NCBI GenBank assembly: GCA_027533185.1
Contig: JAPZTS010000014.1
Coordinates: 1-64,000, forward strand
DNA: 64,000 nt
Direction: 5' to 3'
DNA from: Leptospira sp.
Lineage (GTDB): Bacteria > Spirochaetota > Leptospiria > Leptospirales > Leptospiraceae
Shown here: positions 28,383-38,723 of the stretch, in pieces
How the letters are laid out: every line of letters starts with the position of its first letter
Position numbering within the stretch: position 1 is the stretch's first letter
The notes under the pieces: generated by a model
The model's input: only the letters and a program-made list of their open reading frames with translations
The model's database searches: none
Told to the model about the DNA's origin: nothing
Program-made: the position numbers and the translations under genes

Positions 28383-28583
28383 ATGAAAACGACTTTAAAC
28401 ATAGATTTAGATTTAATCGCTAGGGCAAAGGTCGCAACTGGAATACAAGAAAAGACTACTTTGATCCACTAGGGATTACGTGTTCTCCGGGAAAGAGAAG
28501 CTAAATTGACTTTAATAAAAGCAAAAGGTGCCGTTCCAAACGTTGCGAGATTACCATCTAGAAGGAAAGTAATAGGATCCTAG
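28383..28583 (+). pseudogene. VapB-type antitoxin remnant with premature stop
   Basis: An ATG at 28383 opens MKTTLNIDLDLIARAKVATG, the N-terminal DNA-binding part of a VapB antitoxin. The frame stops at TAG (28470-28472, codon 30), then continues with GLRVLREREAKLTLIKAKG and a basic tail to a second TAG at 28581. The sequence on both sides of the premature stop fits one 65-residue VapB, so this is a single nonsense change. It lies in a 488-base stretch (28333-28820) without an intact gene; apart from vapB, vapC and the groEL terminator I see nothing in it. Confidence 0.75.
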
Positions 28584-28693
28584 CTGATACATCCATATGG
28601 GTAGATTGCCATATGCTGCAGTATGCTGTATGGTGCGATTCAGAACTCTATGGATTTAATCACTCTAGATCTAAAATTATAAATTTTGGATGA
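28577..28693 (+). pseudogene. VapC PIN-toxin remnant
   Basis: Overlapping the end of the vapB remnant is ILADTSIWVD, the diagnostic first strand of VapC ribonucleases with its catalytic Asp. The codon where the ATG should be is AGG, and an in-frame TAG lies just upstream with no start between. Only about 38 codons remain before TGA at 28691, against roughly 130 in a full VapC. The next residues (CHML) and, in a shifted frame (28623-28682), LITLDLKL resemble the C-terminal part of a PIN domain. A large internal deletion, perhaps plus a frameshift, is the likely cause. The exact breakpoints are inference. Confidence 0.65.
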
Positions 28694-28736
28694 TCAGCTA
28701 ACATCGGCGGGCGGGGAGATAACTTTTTTCAGAAAA

Positions 28737-28767
28737 TAAAAAAAGCCCGGGATTTTTCTCCCGAGCT
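28737..28767 (-). terminator. Rho-independent terminator of groESL
   Basis: On the minus strand AGCTCGGGA (28767-28759) pairs with TCCCGGGCT (28752-28744) through nine pairs including one G-U, with a 6-base loop, followed by a run of T residues. It lies 54 bases after the groEL stop. Confidence 0.85.
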
Positions 28768-28820
28768 TTTCTGGACTTTCATCTGTAAGGATGAGCTGTT
28801 TGATGATTCGATTTCTCGAA

Positions 28821-30780
<1,960 letters not shown>

Positions 30781-30822
30781 GCGGTTTCGTCTCCTATTTT
30801 CTTGTTTTAAATGGATTCCGTG

Positions 30823-30849
30823 TTAGCACCATCTACACTAGAGTGCTAA
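30823..30849 (-). promoter_or_regulatory. CIRCE operator upstream of groES
   Basis: TTAGCACCA, nine bases, then GAGTGCTAA. This matches the CIRCE consensus (TTAGCACTC-N9-GAGTGCTAA) in 16 of 18 half-site bases with the exact 9-base spacer. CIRCE is the binding site of the HrcA heat-shock repressor. It lies 43 bases before the groES start. Confidence 0.9.
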
Positions 30850-30886
30850 TCTACAGTACCACTAAAGACTTAGGGAGAAAAAAATG

Positions 30887-30913
30887 CAAGCACTTTCGGT
30901 TCGAGAGTGCTAA
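30887..30913 (-). promoter_or_regulatory. Second, weaker CIRCE-like element
   Basis: CAAGCACTT, nine bases, then a perfect GAGTGCTAA half-site. The left half matches 6 of 9 consensus bases and the spacer is again 9. It is 37 bases upstream of the first element relative to groES and close to the end of the HerA-like gene, so it may give a second HrcA contact flanking the promoter. Confidence 0.6.
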
Positions 30914-30929
30914 TTTTTAAGAACAGCGA

Positions 30930-32507
30930 TTAGAAACCGAAAATTCCCGTTTTTTTCTTCCGGGTGGTCTTTTTTGTGGAAACACCGAGCATTCCCAGAA
31001 GACCTCTTGTAACCTCTCTGGCCACGGTTCTGCCCACCTCGCGGGCTAGAGGATTTTTGGAAATGGTTTCGACAAGACTTGGGTCTTCTTTTTCTCTCTT
31101 GGATTTCCTTGTAGATTCTTTTGGTTCTTCTTCCTCTGCTGCATCAGCAATAGATTCCATCTGTTTGGTCAGAAGTTCGTAGGCACTTTCCCGATCCAAG
31201 GTCTTTTCATACTTTTTAACCAAATCGGAGGATTCTATCAAAGATTTGAGTTCCGCATCCGTTAGGATTCCCATTCGAGACCTTGGCGGGGAGAGAAGGG
31301 TCCAAACGAGAGGTGTAGGATTTCCTTTGGGACTGAGTGCTGTTACAAAGGCTTCACCGATTCCCAGTTCGGTGATTGCTTCCTTCGTATCGTAAAAATC
31401 AGTGGAAGGGTAGTTTTCGGAGGCTTGTTTGATTGCCTTTCGATCGTTTGCTGTAAAGGCACGGAGTGCATGTTGTACTTTAAGTCCAAGTTGTGCTAAC
31501 ACTTCTTTGGGTATATCCGTCGGAGATTGGGTGCAAAAAATAATGCCCACCCCTTTGGATCGTATCAGGCGAACCATGGCTTCTAATTGTTTCATTAAAT
31601 CATTGGATGCCTCACTAAAGACGAGATGTGCCTCATCAATAAAAAGCACTAACTTTGGTTTTTCAAGGTCTCCTTCCTCAGGAAAATTGGCGTATACTTC
31701 TGTGAGTAAGGACAACATAAACGTGGAAAAAAGATGGGGTTTTGTTTGAATATCTGTGAGTCGGATGATGGAAACCTGTCCCTTCCCTTTTTTAGCTTGG
31801 ACAAGATCCATAACATCAAAGGACGGTTCCCCAAAAAAGTCATCAGCCCCTTGGCTTTCTAACTCGATGAGTTTTCTTAGAATCGTTGAAATCGACTGAG
31901 AGGAAACAGAACCATAATCCTTTTCGATAGCAATCTTCCCTTCATCACTATTTATATATTGTAGAGCTTTTTTAAAATCTTTTAAGTCTAGGATGGGGAG
32001 ACCCATATCATCACAATATTTGAATACCAAGGAAATGACACCGGATTGTGTATCGTTAAGTCCAAGTATCCTTGAAATTAAGATTGGTCCAAATTCTGAG
32101 ATTGTAGATCGCAATTTGGCACCAGGCTCTGATGAAAGTGACAAAAATTCTACAGGGTAGGACTCGGGATTCCACTCCACTCCCAATGATTTCGTTCTTT
32201 CTTCAATCTTTTCATTGGAAGTACCTGGTTTGGCTAAGCCAGATAGATCGCCCTTAATGTCCATGAGAACTACCGGAACACCTGCATCGGATAGAGATTC
32301 TGTTAAGAGTTGTAGGGTTTTTGTTTTCCCTGTACCGGTTGCACCTGCAATGAGTCCGTGACGGTTGAGTGTTGAAAGAGGAATTTGAACTTTGGCTTCA
32401 GGAAATGGCTTTCCTTCCAATAATCCTCCTCCGATGTAGAGCGCATTTTTTTCTGGATATCCGTCCGTTATCGTATTTACAAACTCTTCCGATTTCTTTT
32501 TTGCCAT
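30930..32507 (-). CDS. HerA/DUF853-type P-loop ATPase
   Basis: The 525-residue protein belongs to the YjgR-like group of HerA/FtsK-related ATPases. Walker A GATGTGKT is at 55-62, Walker B LFIDEAH near 290, and the FCTQSPTDIP sensor segment follows. The C-terminal 90 residues are low-complexity, charged and basic, ending in a Lys/Arg cluster, as usual for this group. The cellular role is poorly known; related proteins act on DNA or as membrane-associated translocases. No HerA nuclease partner (NurA) is next to it, and groES follows downstream on the same strand. Confidence 0.85.
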   Translation of the reverse strand: MAKKKSEEFVNTITDGYPEKNALYIGGGLLEGKPFPEAKVQIPLSTLNRHGLIAGATGTGKTKTLQLLTESLSDAGVPVVLMDIKGDLSGLAKPGTSNEKIEERTKSLGVEWNPESYPVEFLSLSSEPGAKLRSTISEFGPILISRILGLNDTQSGVISLVFKYCDDMGLPILDLKDFKKALQYINSDEGKIAIEKDYGSVSSQSISTILRKLIELESQGADDFFGEPSFDVMDLVQAKKGKGQVSIIRLTDIQTKPHLFSTFMLSLLTEVYANFPEEGDLEKPKLVLFIDEAHLVFSEASNDLMKQLEAMVRLIRSKGVGIIFCTQSPTDIPKEVLAQLGLKVQHALRAFTANDRKAIKQASENYPSTDFYDTKEAITELGIGEAFVTALSPKGNPTPLVWTLLSPPRSRMGILTDAELKSLIESSDLVKKYEKTLDRESAYELLTKQMESIADAAEEEEPKESTRKSKREKEDPSLVETISKNPLAREVGRTVAREVTRGLLGMLGVSTKKTTRKKKTGIFGF

Positions 32508-32678
32508 GTCTTCCTCTTAAAGAATATAGGCTTCTTGGGAAAGTCTGATCCGTCAATAGGATTTCCTTTTTCTTAGAACGTTTGTTATATGTTCAAAAAC
32601 CCATTAAATATAAAAAACCACTTCCCAAGGAATTGATTTTTATTTTTTCTATCTTCCTAGTTTGTCTGTTGAATTTGT

Positions 32679-35084
32679 ATGAGGTTTGGGCCCTTGAATC
32701 GAATTTTTATTCTCATTCTATTTCTTATCTGGATGCCTCTAACCCAATGCAAAGAAGAGATTTTTCCCAGTTTGGGCGCACCGCGTACACTTGAGAATGG
32801 GATTTTAGACCTAAGTTTTATTTCCCCTGGCAGCCTGGAACCGTTTCCCTTGGCTGGTGACTGGCTTGCTTACCCAGGAGAACTTCCTGAAACAGAATTG
32901 GAGTTTTTGGCACTCGAAAACAAAGTCGGAGTTCCCCTAAAAATTCCAGGTTATTGGGTGAACCAAGGTTTACCAGCACATGGCTTTGTGACTTACAAAC
33001 TCAAATTGAAATTGGACTTTCCCGAAAACTTGATGATCTATTTGAGAGAAGCATCTTCTGCCTATAGAATCTTCCACTTGAACAAAGAGAGAGGTTTGGT
33101 ACTTCTTGGAGAGGGAGGAAAGGTTTCAAAATCGGCGGACGGGTCTGTTGGCTACTACGAAGAAACAGCTCGAACCTTCCGAGGAACTCCATCCTCAGTT
33201 TTGTATTTACAAGTCTCCAACTATCTCTATTCCCGAGGTGGTCCTTACTATTCCCCGATTTTGGGAAGTAGCCAAAAAACCTTAGTGTATCTTAGATTCA
33301 AAGAGAGAAAAAAAACATTTTTTTTAGGGTTCTTTGCGATCTTAGTTGTTTCGCATTTCTTTCTATTTGTACACAGACCCAAACAAAGGCAGGCCCTCTT
33401 TTTTGCGATGCTCTGTTTGTGTTGGCTTCTACGGATTTTATTGTTTGAAAGATTTTCGCGAGATTGGTTTGTTCCTTCCGATTTTATGGAAATGCTACAG
33501 ATACGATTGGAATACCTCTCTTTTGTGGGAATCATGTTCTTCAGTTTAAAATTCTTTTTTGAGACGTATCCTATTTATCTTCAACAAAAGTTCACAAGGT
33601 TGTTATTAATACCTGTTATTTTGTCTTTTGTCGTTACTTGTGTTACACCTTATTCGTTTTACACAAAACTCTTGGTCTTCAACCAAGTTTATATGGCATT
33701 TATTCTTTGTGTCACGATTTATGCTGCAATTCGTGGTGTTACTCAAAAGGAATCCAGATACGAGGCAGGAGTTATTTTGTTTGGAACAGGAATTGTTCTA
33801 TTAACAACTATTTATGATTCTGTTGTATTTTTCAAACGTTGGGATCTCCCATTGCTTACCGATATCGGATTCAGTGTATTTTCACTATGCCTTTCGATTG
33901 TGATATCGAGCCAAAATTCAAAGGCTTGGGAAACAGCCGAATATCTAACCCTGAATCTACAAAAGGAAGTGGATTGGAAAACAATAGAACTGCGAAAAGA
34001 AAAAGAAAAGGCTGAAAAATCGGGCGAGTTAAAGGACAAATTCATCTCTATCGTTTCGCACGATATTCGATCCCCCTTGTTCGGCATTAGTTCTGTGGTT
34101 AATTTGCTCACGGAATCACCGCCTACCTTAAGTCCTGAAAAAACAAAGCAGGTATTAGGTGAAGCAAGTGTGGGATTAAAAAATATATTGAGTATGGTTG
34201 AGGAATTGATCAAATACTCAAGGTTTCAAAACGCAGCCGTATTTCCCGACTACCAACTGTTTGATTTTCATTTACTCGTTCAAAACCTGCTCGAAAAAGC
34301 TGAGTCTCAAATCCAAAGCAAAAAAATTCAATTAGTGTCAAATATCGTTGAATCCTCCGTCGGGATCGGTGATCCAAATTTGATTGAACATTTGATTTGG
34401 AATTTGATGACAAATGCGCTTAAGTTTACCAAAGAAGGTGGAATGATCGAAATCTCTCTACTCGAACAGAACCGCAACTGGTGTCTGCGCATCAAGGACA
34501 ATGGAATTGGGATGCCTGAGTATTGGTCAAAACATGTTTTAGAAGAGGGTTTTTTGTACATCCGAAAGGGAACTAGGGATGAAATGGGAGCAGGAGTTGG
34601 TCTTGCCTTTTGTAAGGAAGTGGCAGAAAGACACGGTGCCAAGTTGGAACTAATCTCTGAAGATTCAAAGGGAACGTCTGTCGAATTTGTACTACCGAAT
34701 TACGAAAAAATTATACTTGTGTTAGATGATAACCCAGGTTACCGAAAACAAATTCGTAACATTCTGAAAGATTTTGAGGTGATCATATGGGAGGAAGAAT
34801 TCCCAGAACACGCACTCACATCCATTGGAAAACTAAAACCAGATCTCATTATTGTAGACCAATCCATGCCCGAAAAAACCGGCATTGAGTTTTTAAAAGA
34901 ATTGTATAGCGAAGAAGAAAGGATGGAAATTCGGTCTATATTAGTTTCTAGTTCACACACAAATCCATCTAACGGGAAAAAATTGGAGAAGGAAGCCCTT
35001 GAAATTGGGTGCGATGCCTTTGTTACAAAAACAGAGCCGGATGAAAAGTTGAAGAAACTAGTTGTAGAATACTTGCAGTTATAG
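32679..35084 (+). CDS. Hybrid histidine kinase with 7TM sensor and receiver
   Basis: The 801-residue protein has a hydrophobic N-terminus ending in Cys24, an extracytoplasmic 7TMR-DISM-like domain (about 30-200), roughly seven membrane helices (about 208-410), a coiled linker, and a HisKA domain with His461 in SIVSHDIRSPL. The HATPase has WNLMTNALKF, KDNGIGMP and GAGVGLAFCKEVAERHG. A C-terminal receiver has the LDDNP acid pair and phosphoacceptor Asp727 in VDQSMPEKTG. It is convergent with a NarL-type regulator 31 bases downstream, a likely output partner. The ligand is unknown. Confidence 0.88.
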   Translation: MRFGPLNRIFILILFLIWMPLTQCKEEIFPSLGAPRTLENGILDLSFISPGSLEPFPLAGDWLAYPGELPETELEFLALENKVGVPLKIPGYWVNQGLPAHGFVTYKLKLKLDFPENLMIYLREASSAYRIFHLNKERGLVLLGEGGKVSKSADGSVGYYEETARTFRGTPSSVLYLQVSNYLYSRGGPYYSPILGSSQKTLVYLRFKERKKTFFLGFFAILVVSHFFLFVHRPKQRQALFFAMLCLCWLLRILLFERFSRDWFVPSDFMEMLQIRLEYLSFVGIMFFSLKFFFETYPIYLQQKFTRLLLIPVILSFVVTCVTPYSFYTKLLVFNQVYMAFILCVTIYAAIRGVTQKESRYEAGVILFGTGIVLLTTIYDSVVFFKRWDLPLLTDIGFSVFSLCLSIVISSQNSKAWETAEYLTLNLQKEVDWKTIELRKEKEKAEKSGELKDKFISIVSHDIRSPLFGISSVVNLLTESPPTLSPEKTKQVLGEASVGLKNILSMVEELIKYSRFQNAAVFPDYQLFDFHLLVQNLLEKAESQIQSKKIQLVSNIVESSVGIGDPNLIEHLIWNLMTNALKFTKEGGMIEISLLEQNRNWCLRIKDNGIGMPEYWSKHVLEEGFLYIRKGTRDEMGAGVGLAFCKEVAERHGAKLELISEDSKGTSVEFVLPNYEKIILVLDDNPGYRKQIRNILKDFEVIIWEEEFPEHALTSIGKLKPDLIIVDQSMPEKTGIEFLKELYSEEERMEIRSILVSSSHTNPSNGKKLEKEALEIGCDAFVTKTEPDEKLKKLVVEYLQL

Positions 35085-35115
35085 ATTTACGATCTGCACG
35101 GACGAAACACTATAT

Positions 35116-35739
35116 TTAGATCAACATGTTTTCTTTTGCTCGGCCAATGAGTTCCGCGACGGTCTTTGCATTGAATCTGTCTTTCAGTCTGCCCACATGA
35201 TACTCAACCGTTCTTTTGGAGAGACCAATCTCATCTCCAATTTCTTGGTAGGTTTTTCCATGACCAAGAAGGAGGAGAATTTGTTTTTCCTTTTTATTGG
35301 CAACCTTCCCGTCTGTTGGCTTTCGATTGAAGCTGAGTTTCAAATTTTTGCTGTAAACGGTTTTTCCATTAAGGATTTCGTTTAGATTTTTCGTAAGACT
35401 ACTAAGGTCATCTGATTTCAAGAGGTATCCGTCAACACCGGCCTCAATTGCCGAATGGACGACTGGCTGTTCATCTAACATGGTCAAAGTAACAACCTTG
35501 AGATTGGGATACTCTTTCTTCCAATCTTTGATCATATTCAGCACATTTTCGCCTGGCACTCGCAGGTCCAATAGGACAAAATCAGGATTGGTTTTAGAGA
35601 GAAGTGGGCCAATTTGTGAGGATTCTTCTGCTTCGCCGACCACTTCAAAATCATCGGACGAATTGACCACATGTTTAACTCCGACTCGTGTCACGGCATG
35701 GTCTTCCACTAATATGACTTTTTTTTTGGAGTTCATCAA
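35116..35739 (-). CDS. NarL/LuxR-type response regulator
   Basis: The 207-residue protein has a receiver domain (about 5-125) with the Glu12-Asp13 acid pair and phosphoacceptor Asp58 in VLLDLRVPG, and a C-terminal LuxR-type helix-turn-helix (about 145-205) with KTYQEIGDEIGLSKRTVEYHVGRL. Phosphorylation should permit dimerisation and DNA binding. Two adjacent ATG codons make the start ambiguous by one residue. It is convergent with the hybrid kinase gene and divergent from the cyclic-nucleotide-binding gene. Confidence 0.9.
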   Translation of the reverse strand: MMNSKKKVILVEDHAVTRVGVKHVVNSSDDFEVVGEAEESSQIGPLLSKTNPDFVLLDLRVPGENVLNMIKDWKKEYPNLKVVTLTMLDEQPVVHSAIEAGVDGYLLKSDDLSSLTKNLNEILNGKTVYSKNLKLSFNRKPTDGKVANKKEKQILLLLGHGKTYQEIGDEIGLSKRTVEYHVGRLKDRFNAKTVAELIGRAKENMLI

Positions 35740-35923
35740 ACTATCCCCTTAAATTCCTGCGATCGAAACATACCCAATCTAGCTATATCTATTTTTTTAT
35801 CTACATTTTCATAGTACTTTCCCTTGTGATTTGTCATAATTTTTAGTTCTTCCATTCCTACCCAATTTTCTCTTGCAAAATTGAGAATTGGCGCCAAATT
35901 GAAACGTAAATCCTAGGAGAATT

Positions 35924-36394
35924 ATGAATCCAAAAGTAGAGAGTCTCAAAAAAATATATCTCTTCCAAAAGTTAAACCAAGACGAATTGCTACACATTGC
36001 AGAAAAAATACAGGACGTCCACTTGCCTCCTAGACATGTACTCTATGATATCGGAGAAGAAGCAGGATCGATGTTTATTGTGAAATACGGAACTCTGCAA
36101 ATTTCTACTGCAACAAGCCAGGGAGATGATGTAAACCTGATCAATTTGGGAGAAGGGGATCATTTTGGCGAATTGCCATTTTTTGACGGTGACAAACGCT
36201 CTGCAAAAGTGGAAGCATTGGAAAACTCAGAACTCTACGAACTCAAATACTCTGATTTGAACGATATGTTCTCAAAAAACAGAGAGATGGAGTTAAAATT
36301 CTACAAAGAAGTAACCCACTATTATATAAAACGCCTTCGAAAATTAACGAATGATTTGGCCTATGCAAGAGAACTCCGCCGAAGATTTGCATAA
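35924..36394 (+). CDS. Cyclic-nucleotide-binding-domain protein
   Basis: The 156-residue protein is almost entirely one cNMP-binding beta-barrel (about 10-125), with the phosphate-binding cassette GEGDHFGELPFFDGDKRSAKVEA. The Arg and surrounding residues are close to the consensus, so cAMP or cGMP binding is plausible. The helical tail (125-156) is too short for a helix-turn-helix, so it is not a CRP-type regulator; it may act on another protein. A good ribosome-binding site (AGGAG) precedes the ATG. Confidence 0.85.
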   Translation: MNPKVESLKKIYLFQKLNQDELLHIAEKIQDVHLPPRHVLYDIGEEAGSMFIVKYGTLQISTATSQGDDVNLINLGEGDHFGELPFFDGDKRSAKVEALENSELYELKYSDLNDMFSKNREMELKFYKEVTHYYIKRLRKLTNDLAYARELRRRFA

Positions 36395-36547
36395 AACTCA
36401 TGGTTTTATGCGACAGAATTTCAAATCCTTTTAAATTTTCCAAACAAAGATAGAAAAAACCTTTTCCATTCCTTCGTTTCTTCTTAAACAAGCTAAGGAA
36501 TGGGATTGGGATTCCGATACTATTCAGTAGGCAGGGAGAAGGAATGC

Positions 36548-36787
36548 ATGGTGGACCCCGAGATCCTAACCGAGAAGATCGTAACACAGAATAAGACTTT
36601 CTTGGTGGATTTAAAGAAAAACCAGGCCGGATTCTACCTGAAGGTGTCGGAGTGGTCGAATAGCAAAAAATCGTCGATTTTTCTTCCTGCAGAAGGAATT
36701 GATCGAATGATCGAAATCTTGAATAAGTTTAAAAGCCAAATGTCCGATAATGATAGTACGAAAGACCCAGAGTTGGGAGCCTTTTAG
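36548..36787 (+). CDS. PUR-domain nucleic-acid-binding protein
   Basis: I chose the ATG at 36548, 5-6 bases after GGAGAAGG, giving 79 residues; an upstream in-frame ATG (36500) lacks a ribosome-binding site. Residues 5-58 fit the PUR repeat fold: TFLVDLKKNQAGFYLKVSEW strand pair, SSIFLPAEGIDRMIEIL helix. Spirochaetal relatives include the Borrelia nucleic-acid-binding protein BpuR. It may regulate the flagellar-sheath genes 11 bases downstream at RNA or DNA level, but that is inference from position. Confidence 0.65.
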   Translation: MVDPEILTEKIVTQNKTFLVDLKKNQAGFYLKVSEWSNSKKSSIFLPAEGIDRMIEILNKFKSQMSDNDSTKDPELGAF

Positions 36788-36798
36788 GAGTGAGTTTC

Positions 36799-37521
36799 AT
36801 GGGGAAAATAGGGATGACCAAACTGATGTTAGGCCTCTTCCTTTCAATAGGAATGTTGTATGCACAGGCCGAACCTGGTGGCGGTGCAAATGGCGGAGTG
36901 GCGAATGCCAATGATGAGGATAGTCCTCTTCGCAAAATCATTTTGGATGATTTTGAAGAAGCAGAGGACTGGAGAGTAAAGGCAACTACGCCTCTTGGGG
37001 AGACTAGAACATTAAAGCTAGTCCAAAGAGGTCTCATAAAAGATGTATTTGATGAAAAACTAGTCCCAGATGATGGCGGTGACAAAGTTGAAAAAAATCA
37101 CATTTTAGGTGTGAAAACTCATTTTGTTTCCAAAGGAATCGATCGCGTGGAATTGTATCCTCCACACGAATTTATCATTAAAGGTAAAGTTCGACAAATT
37201 TCCGTTTGGGTGCTTGGTAGAAAATACAGACATACCTTATTCGCAAAATTTAGAGATTATAAAGACAGAACTCACAACGTAAGACTAGGGAAGATGGATT
37301 TTTTTGGCTGGAGAAAGATGACGGCTACGATTCCAGGATTTATCCCACAAAGCACACGTTTTGCTCTTCTTGACAAAAACCTACACTTTGTTTCTCTTTT
37401 TGTTCTTTCTGATGTCCATGAAGTTGCAGGTGACTTTTACTTCTATGTGGATGATCTACAAGTTAGAACAGACAGATCTGAAGCAAAATACCCTGGATCT
37501 GAAATTAAGGACAATTGGTAA
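36799..37521 (+). CDS. flaA2: FlaA2-like periplasmic flagellar sheath protein
   Basis: The 240-residue precursor begins at an ATG 8 bases after AGGAG; a GTG at 36790 would add three residues. A signal peptide ends at MLYAQA. The mature protein is a FlaA beta-sandwich with the family's [31 protein letters not shown] and [14 protein letters not shown] segments. In Leptospira, FlaA1 and FlaA2 coat the periplasmic flagella and are needed for normal coiling and motility. It lies 17 bases before flaA1. Confidence 0.88.
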   Translation: MGKIGMTKLMLGLFLSIGMLYAQAEPGGGANGGVANANDEDSPLRKIILDDFEEAEDWRVKATTPLGETRTLKLVQRGLIKDVFDEKLVPDDGGDKVEKNHILGVKTHFVSKGIDRVELYPPHEFIIKGKVRQISVWVLGRKYRHTLFAKFRDYKDRTHNVRLGKMDFFGWRKMTATIPGFIPQSTRFALLDKNLHFVSLFVLSDVHEVAGDFYFYVDDLQVRTDRSEAKYPGSEIKDNW

Positions 37522-37538
37522 GAGAGGATATATCTGAT

Positions 37539-38519
37539 ATGAAAAGCAAAAAATTTCTCCTCCTAACTCTAACAACTATCACTGGATTTTTCCTTATCGG
37601 TGTAGCTGAGGCTCAATACAAAATTACCAATGGAGTTTCGACGCCAAACGGTAGTGATATTGCTTCCATGGAACTCAAGGCTATTACAATTGAGTCTTGG
37701 GACAACCCTGTGGCTTCCGCTCCATTCGGTTGGGAAGTGTTCACAGATAAAGATGGTGTAAATAAAGACGGCACTGGCGATATGAAATACGATGAGAACA
37801 ATAAATACACACCTGTTCTCAACGACCCTCAAAAATCTCCACTCGTTCTACGTGAAGTGAAACTTGTTCCAGGAAAACCAGGTGACGTGAAAAACGTAGA
37901 AGCAGGCAATGCCAAACTTCTTGCGGTCAAATTTCAATTTACTTTCCCTGGACACAATGTAGTTACGATCCGTCCTCCAAGAGCACCAGAATACGAAGTG
38001 ACTCGTGCAAGACCATACATTGGTGCAAACAACCAAAAACAATTGGATAAAATTTATGGAATCGAAGCCCCAGGGAATGTAAAAGCTATCTCTGTATGGG
38101 TGCTTGGTCGAGGAAATGAATACGACCTAGAAGGTTGGTTGGAAGACTATAACGGGAATAGCCATATCTTTCAATTCGGATCCCTTGACTTTGTTGGCTG
38201 GAGACCTCTCCAAATCTCCATCCCTCCAGGCATCCCACAAGAGGCAGCTGCTTTCCCTGCAACGCGAAACCTAGTATTTAAGCAGTTTAAGGTTCGCTCC
38301 CACCCAAACACTGGGTCAGAAATGGTTTACCTTTTCTTTGATGAGCTAAGAGTCCTTGCAGATACCTTTGAAGTACATTTTGATGGTGCAAGTATCGACT
38401 TTGATGAAGAAGACTGCAAAAACAAAATCAAGTTGGAACAAATGCTACAAAAATCAGGAGCCATTGCGACAGGTGCAAAGGTTCGGGATTGTGGAGCAGC
38501 AGGAACCAATCCAAAATAA
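37539..38519 (+). CDS. flaA1: FlaA1-like periplasmic flagellar sheath protein
   Basis: I use the ATG at 37539, after AAGAGAGGA; an in-frame TTG 24 bases upstream overlaps flaA2 and is unlikely. The 326-residue precursor has a signal peptide ending VAEAQ. The FlaA fold is shown by [20 protein letters not shown] opening residues, [36 protein letters not shown] and [14 protein letters not shown]-terminal Cys pair (about 294 and 316) is additional. A strong terminator follows 38 bases after the stop, closing a PUR-flaA2-flaA1 unit. Confidence 0.88.
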   Translation: MKSKKFLLLTLTTITGFFLIGVAEAQYKITNGVSTPNGSDIASMELKAITIESWDNPVASAPFGWEVFTDKDGVNKDGTGDMKYDENNKYTPVLNDPQKSPLVLREVKLVPGKPGDVKNVEAGNAKLLAVKFQFTFPGHNVVTIRPPRAPEYEVTRARPYIGANNQKQLDKIYGIEAPGNVKAISVWVLGRGNEYDLEGWLEDYNGNSHIFQFGSLDFVGWRPLQISIPPGIPQEAAAFPATRNLVFKQFKVRSHPNTGSEMVYLFFDELRVLADTFEVHFDGASIDFDEEDCKNKIKLEQMLQKSGAIATGAKVRDCGAAGTNPK

Positions 38520-38557
38520 CTGTCTCCCTCACTCTAGGCAGGTATTTGAAATGAAGT

Positions 38558-38583
38558 ACCCAGCTGGAAAGCTGGGTTTTTTG
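38558..38583 (+). terminator. Rho-independent terminator after flaA1
   Basis: ACCCAGC (38558-38564) pairs perfectly with GCTGGGT (38571-38577) across a 6-base loop, followed by a T-run. This is the clearest terminator in the window. Confidence 0.92.
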
Positions 38584-38723
38584 TTCTTTACAGAAAGGAG
38601 TGGAAGGAGAATTCTAGTACTTAGGACTGTTCTTTTTGCGGAATTCTCGCTAAATTTACCGTAACAACGACCTATGAACATTGACAACCCTTTATTGGAA
38701 CTATGAAGAGGGAGATTCTTCTC

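Noticed and set aside
37515..37538. Extension of flaA1 upstream to a TTG inside flaA2
   Set aside because: The ATG at 37539 has a ribosome-binding site and begins a clean signal peptide.
38681..38707. TTGACA plus TATGAA as a promoter for greA
   Set aside because: The spacer is only 15 bases and the start would fall about 10 bases from the chosen ATG; possible but too weak to list.
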